Part shown: in pieces, positions 54,236 to 64,000 of the stretch
Numbering within the stretch: the first letter of the stretch is position 1
How the letters are laid out: each line of letters starts with the position of its first letter
Program-made: the position numbers and the translations under genes
Notes under the pieces: generated by a model
What the model was told of the DNA's origin: nothing
The model's input: only the letters and a program-made list of their open reading frames with translations
Databases searched by the model: none
Assembly: GCF_019443445.1 (NCBI RefSeq)
Contig: NZ_CP080378.1
Coordinates: 2,852,001-2,916,000, forward strand
Reading direction: 5' to 3'
DNA length: 64,000 bases
Source of the DNA: Massilia sp. PAMC28688
GTDB lineage: Bacteria; Pseudomonadota; Gammaproteobacteria; Burkholderiales; Burkholderiaceae_D

Positions 54236-55504
54236 TCAGTGCGGGCGCGCTTCCAAAAGGCGCGCACCAATGCCGCGCAGCGTCTGGGCCAGTGCTCCGT
54301 CCACGGCAGGCACTTCGCCGGCGAGCAGTTCCAGCGCCATGGCCAGCTCGTGCGCGCGCTCGGCCATGAGGGCAGTGCCGGCATGGCGCTGGGGCAAAGC
54401 CAGCGCGCTGCGCGGGAGATGGAAATTCATGCCGCCCCGGGTGGCACCGGCAGCATCGGCCGGCATGCCGGTCAGGGTCACCGCGAGCGAATTGATCACG
54501 TGCATCAGCTCGACAGCACCATCGATTTCCACGCGGCGCAAGGCGGCCACGCCGCTGGCCATGCCGGTCCCGCTGGCAAGCAGCCTGAGCATGAGCCCGT
54601 AGACAGCGTTGGCCAGGTCCAGCACCCGCGACGCATCGCGCGCCGCCACGTGCACCGTGCCGCATTCATCGATGGGCGCGAGCATCACGGGATCGCTCAC
54701 CACGGGGCGATAAGGAATGAAGCCGGAGTCGGCCGCCAGAAAGGCATCATATTCCTCGGCCATTTTCTGGAAGCGTTCGAAGTGCGATTCGCTGGCACAG
54801 CCGCGCCCGCCTTCGCCCTGTTCCACGATCACTTGCACGGCTTGTTGCGCGCTGGCCAGATCTGTGACCGGGAACAAGCCTGGCAGGTTCATCAGTTCTG
54901 GCCCGATCTGTGCTTCCGGATCCCCTGCAAACAAGGCCGATTCTCCCAGCCGGTCGGCAAGCGCGGCAAAGCCGCTCTCGATGCCGCGGTAGAGATGGCT
55001 GACGGTGTCGAAGTCTTCCGCGGTCGGCGTCAGGGTGGCACGGGGACTGCGCCGCTGATAGTCGAGCTCGGATTCGAAGCCCGGTGCCTGTGCCATTTCC
55101 GTGCCTTCCGGCCGTTCAAGATAGACGAAGTGCGCCAGCGTATCGCGCGAGAGCGGTGCCAGCCGCACGACCAGCGACGATGGATGGTAGCCGGGCGGTA
55201 CCGGGAAATTCTGGCGGCGGAAGTGGGGCGGCGAGCCAATACTCATCAACATGTTGTTGACCATCGCTAAATGCACCATTTCCTCCATCGCGACCTTGCG
55301 TATTTCCTTGCGCCAGCGTTCAATGGTCGATAACTGTTCTTCGGAAATATTTTCGCTCGTAGAACGCTTGAGCGACCATCCCGCATACAGGTAGGTGCAC
55401 ATGAGGCCGTGCTCGATTTCTGCCGCTTCTGTCAGCAGATAGATGAGCTGCTCGCGGTCATTCACGCGCACTTCATGCTGATCGGTTTGGTTGATTTCAT
55501 CCAT
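54236..55504 (-). CDS. Ferritin-like protein of the VioB/RebD type (iminophenylpyruvate dimer synthase-like)
   Basis: A 422-residue protein. The N-terminal ferritin-like domain shows the metal-ligand patterns LLTEAAEIEHGLMCTYLYA (E..EH) and KEIRKVAMEEMVHLAMVNNML (E..EExxH). The rest is helical with the C-terminal DASRVLDLANAVYGLMLRLL stretch. The family includes VioB and RebD, large enzymes that couple two indole-3-pyruvate imines in violacein/rebeccamycin synthesis, but this protein has only the ferritin-like part and no other pigment genes are near. The ATG at 55504 is chosen over far-upstream in-frame codons. Confidence 0.75.
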   Translation of the reverse strand: MDEINQTDQHEVRVNDREQLIYLLTEAAEIEHGLMCTYLYAGWSLKRSTSENISEEQLSTIERWRKEIRKVAMEEMVHLAMVNNMLMSIGSPPHFRRQNFPVPPGYHPSSLVVRLAPLSRDTLAHFVYLERPEGTEMAQAPGFESELDYQRRSPRATLTPTAEDFDTVSHLYRGIESGFAALADRLGESALFAGDPEAQIGPELMNLPGLFPVTDLASAQQAVQVIVEQGEGGRGCASESHFERFQKMAEEYDAFLAADSGFIPYRPVVSDPVMLAPIDECGTVHVAARDASRVLDLANAVYGLMLRLLASGTGMASGVAALRRVEIDGAVELMHVINSLAVTLTGMPADAAGATRGGMNFHLPRSALALPQRHAGTALMAERAHELAMALELLAGEVPAVDGALAQTLRGIGARLLEARPH

Positions 55505-55662
55505 ATTTTTACTATAACTGAAGAGTGAGCGTTGGTAGTAGGCTTGCAAAGCTATTGGGTTAACTCCTACACGTGTTAGGGACTCGCGCCGACCTATTGT
55601 GACACTGTCACAGCGCATACTCATCCACATTACACGCTGTTGAAACAATTTTGGAGGCGGAT

Positions 55663-56619
55663 ATGTTAATCCCGATGATCGATGCCTGGACGACCTTGTG
55701 TGGTGGAACGAGTTTCAGTGTCAACAAGCCACTGCGCACGCCCCGCGATGCCCACCTCAAATCCAGGGAGCCGAAATCCGCCTTTGTCAGCGCCCGCTTT
55801 GTATCGCCAACCGGCAAGCTCGACTACAAGCTCTTCATTCCTGCCAGCAGCGCCGGCCGCCCGGCCGCGCTGCTCGTGATGCTGCATGGCTGCAACCAGA
55901 ACGCGACGGAGTTCGCTGCCAGCACGGGCATGAATGAGATTGCCGAGCGCTACCAGTGCATGGTCGCGTATCCGGAACAATCGTTGTCGGCCAACAGCGG
56001 CAAGTGCTGGAATTGGTTCCAGGATGCCCATCATCATCGCGGCGCTGGCGAGCCCGCGCTCATTGCCGGCGTGGTCGAGCAAATCATGGACCAGTACCTG
56101 GTCGATCCGGCCAAGGTGTTTGTGGCCGGCCATTCCGCCGGTGGCGCCATGGCGGTGGTCATGGCCCGCACCTATCCAGAATTGTTTGCCGCGATCGGCT
56201 GCCATTCGGGCCTGGCCTACCGCTGCGCCGCCGACAGTGCAGAAGCGCTGTACGCCATGCGCCACGGCGAGTCCACAGGCGCTGTCAACCAGGGCCCGCG
56301 CGTGCCCATGATCGTCTTCCACGGCGATCAGGACAGCACCGTCCATCCGCGTAACAGCGATGGACTGATCGACCAGTCGGTGCAGGATGATGCCGTTACC
56401 CGCCTGCAGGAAGTTGGCAGGGTCAACAACCGCGAATTCACGCGCGAGATTCACCGCTGCGAAGATGACCGGGTGCTGGCCGAGCGCTGGACCGTGCACG
56501 GGGCCGGCCACGCCTGGTCCGGCGGGCAGGAGCATTTCGACTGCGCCGACGTCAGCGGCCCCGATGCCAGCGATGAGATGATGCGCTTCTTCATGGAAAC
56601 GGTCAGTCCGCCCTTGTAG
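55663..56619 (+). CDS. PHB-depolymerase-family esterase
   Basis: An alpha/beta hydrolase of the esterase-PHB family (LpqC type), 318 residues. The oxyanion stretch is LLVMLHGCNQNATEF, the nucleophile elbow is VFVAGHSAGGAMA (Ser), then PMIVFHGDQDSTVHP (Asp) and GAGHAWSGG (His). There is no clear signal peptide, so it may be intracellular or exported by an unusual route. It could degrade short polyhydroxybutyrate or feruloyl esters. The ATG at 55663 is favoured by GGAGG six bases upstream, over a TTG at 55651. Confidence 0.88.
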   Translation: MLIPMIDAWTTLCGGTSFSVNKPLRTPRDAHLKSREPKSAFVSARFVSPTGKLDYKLFIPASSAGRPAALLVMLHGCNQNATEFAASTGMNEIAERYQCMVAYPEQSLSANSGKCWNWFQDAHHHRGAGEPALIAGVVEQIMDQYLVDPAKVFVAGHSAGGAMAVVMARTYPELFAAIGCHSGLAYRCAADSAEALYAMRHGESTGAVNQGPRVPMIVFHGDQDSTVHPRNSDGLIDQSVQDDAVTRLQEVGRVNNREFTREIHRCEDDRVLAERWTVHGAGHAWSGGQEHFDCADVSGPDASDEMMRFFMETVSPPL

Positions 56620-56634
56620 GCAAAACCAGGGAAA

Positions 56635-56655
56635 AAACGGCTTTGTAGGCCGTTT
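56635..56655 (+). terminator. Hairpin after the PHB-depolymerase gene
   Basis: 7-bp stem AAACGGC (56635-56641) and GCCGTTT (56649-56655) with a 7-base loop, 15 bases after the stop. The U tract is only TTT, so it is a modest terminator. Confidence 0.4.
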
Positions 56656-56798
56656 CCTACAGGAAAAGTCGCCAATCCCGGTCTTCCGGCTTGGCGATGT
56701 GTTGTTTCCGCCTCTGTACAAGCAATTTCCTATAGTACACACCTTGCCCGGCGATGGATTGACATTAAAATGTTCGATCACCATCAAGGAGCAGGCAC

Positions 56799-63629
<6,831 letters not shown>

Positions 63630-63631
63630 TA

Positions 63632-64000
63632 GTGCCGGACGATAGCATCGACAGCGCCGGTGACGTGACGCAGCTTGAAACGAAGCTGCTGATCGAAGCC
63701 GTGTACCGGCGCTACGGGCTGGACTTCCGCGGCTTCGAGCGCGCGGGGCTGGAGCACAAGCTCGCGGCCTTGCAGCAGGACGCGCAGCTGGAGAACATCT
63801 CGGCGCTGCAGGGCAAGGTCCTGCACGACGCGGCGTTTGCCCGCAGCGCCATGCGCACGCTCTCTGCCAGCGCCAGCGCTTTTTTCACCAGTCCCCAGTG
63901 CTTCATGGCGATGCGCTGTGCGGCGCTGCCGCTATTGCGTTCCGCCTCGTGGCCGGTGATCTGGGTGGCCGAATGCGGCGACCCGGCGTTGGTCATTTCG
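63632..64000 (+). CDS. CheR-like methyltransferase (3' end outside window)
   Basis: The first 123 residues of a CheR-type protein: ETKLLIEAVYRRYGLDFRGFERAGLEHKL is the helical N-terminal CheR domain, and FFTSPQCFMAMRCAALPLLRSASW leads into the SAM-binding domain. CheR proteins methylate glutamates on chemoreceptors; kinase-linked ones act on other HAMP-signalling systems. The GTG at 63632 lies two bases after the kinase stop, so both are on one transcript. No ribosome site of its own is clear, which fits coupling. Confidence 0.85.
   Translation, partial: MPDDSIDSAGDVTQLETKLLIEAVYRRYGLDFRGFERAGLEHKLAALQQDAQLENISALQGKVLHDAAFARSAMRTLSASASAFFTSPQCFMAMRCAALPLLRSASWPVIWVAECGDPALVIS

Overview
The window looks like the chromosome of a Massilia-like member of the Oxalobacteraceae (Betaproteobacteria). 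It is GC-rich. The core genes (plsY, tsaD, aroG, rpsU-yqeY-dnaG-rpoD) read as betaproteobacterial, and DUF4331/HupE, HAF-repeat, GH39, P450 and very large hybrid kinase genes are typical of that group. The genus is my inference from protein style; no search was run.

Layout. 1-9.5 kb: plsY (5' cut), a FrnE-type DsbA protein, a SUKH-like protein, a nitrate-type ABC transporter (nrtABD) behind a consensus sigma-54 promoter, an endonuclease/exonuclease/phosphatase protein, an orphan gene, tsaD and aroG. 9.6-13.9 kb: a leftward operon DUF4331 - lipoprotein - TPR - HupE/UreJ that ends in a clear terminator. 14-22.6 kb: ybiB, a uroporphyrinogen-III methyltransferase, a YhiN-type flavoprotein, then the macromolecular-synthesis cluster rpsU-yqeY-dnaG-rpoD with a ~390-nt structured leader before rpoD.

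22.7-30.2 kb is a genomic island. It starts in the 3' end of a tRNA-Ile2(CAU) gene and ends at a 31/32-bp copy of that tRNA end, 7,429 bp away. Inside are a frameshifted serine protease, a complete IS3-family element, a frameshifted phosphoribosyltransferase, a secreted protein of unknown function, an IS66 remnant that cuts an ORF, a HAD/NIF-type phosphatase and an outer-membrane barrel protein. No integrase is visible.

Just beyond the island is a flavohemoglobin gene (hmp) with an intact promoter overlapped by an NsrR-type operator. A 3.1-kb IS66-family element carrying a pRiA4b-ORF3-like passenger gene splits hmp at codon 12, with a perfect 8-bp target duplication. Carbohydrate genes follow (GH39, cytochrome-c/sorbosone dehydrogenase, secreted alpha-amylase), then a UvrD-type helicase.

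42.7-53.5 kb has two HAF-repeat paralogues that bracket a decayed mobile-DNA and Rhs region: an IS6 fragment, two Rhs toxin tips each followed by an immunity-like gene, an IS3 element, a beheaded Rhs core and a Tn5-type transposase fragment. A divergent AraC regulator/cytochrome P450 pair lies between this and the second HAF gene. The right end holds a VioB-type ferritin-like protein, a PHB-depolymerase-family esterase, and a 2,276-residue cytoplasmic hybrid histidine kinase. The kinase has 13 tandem 92-residue HAMP units of exactly 276 bp each, like the fungal Nik1/Os-1 osmosensors, and is followed by the start of a CheR-like gene.
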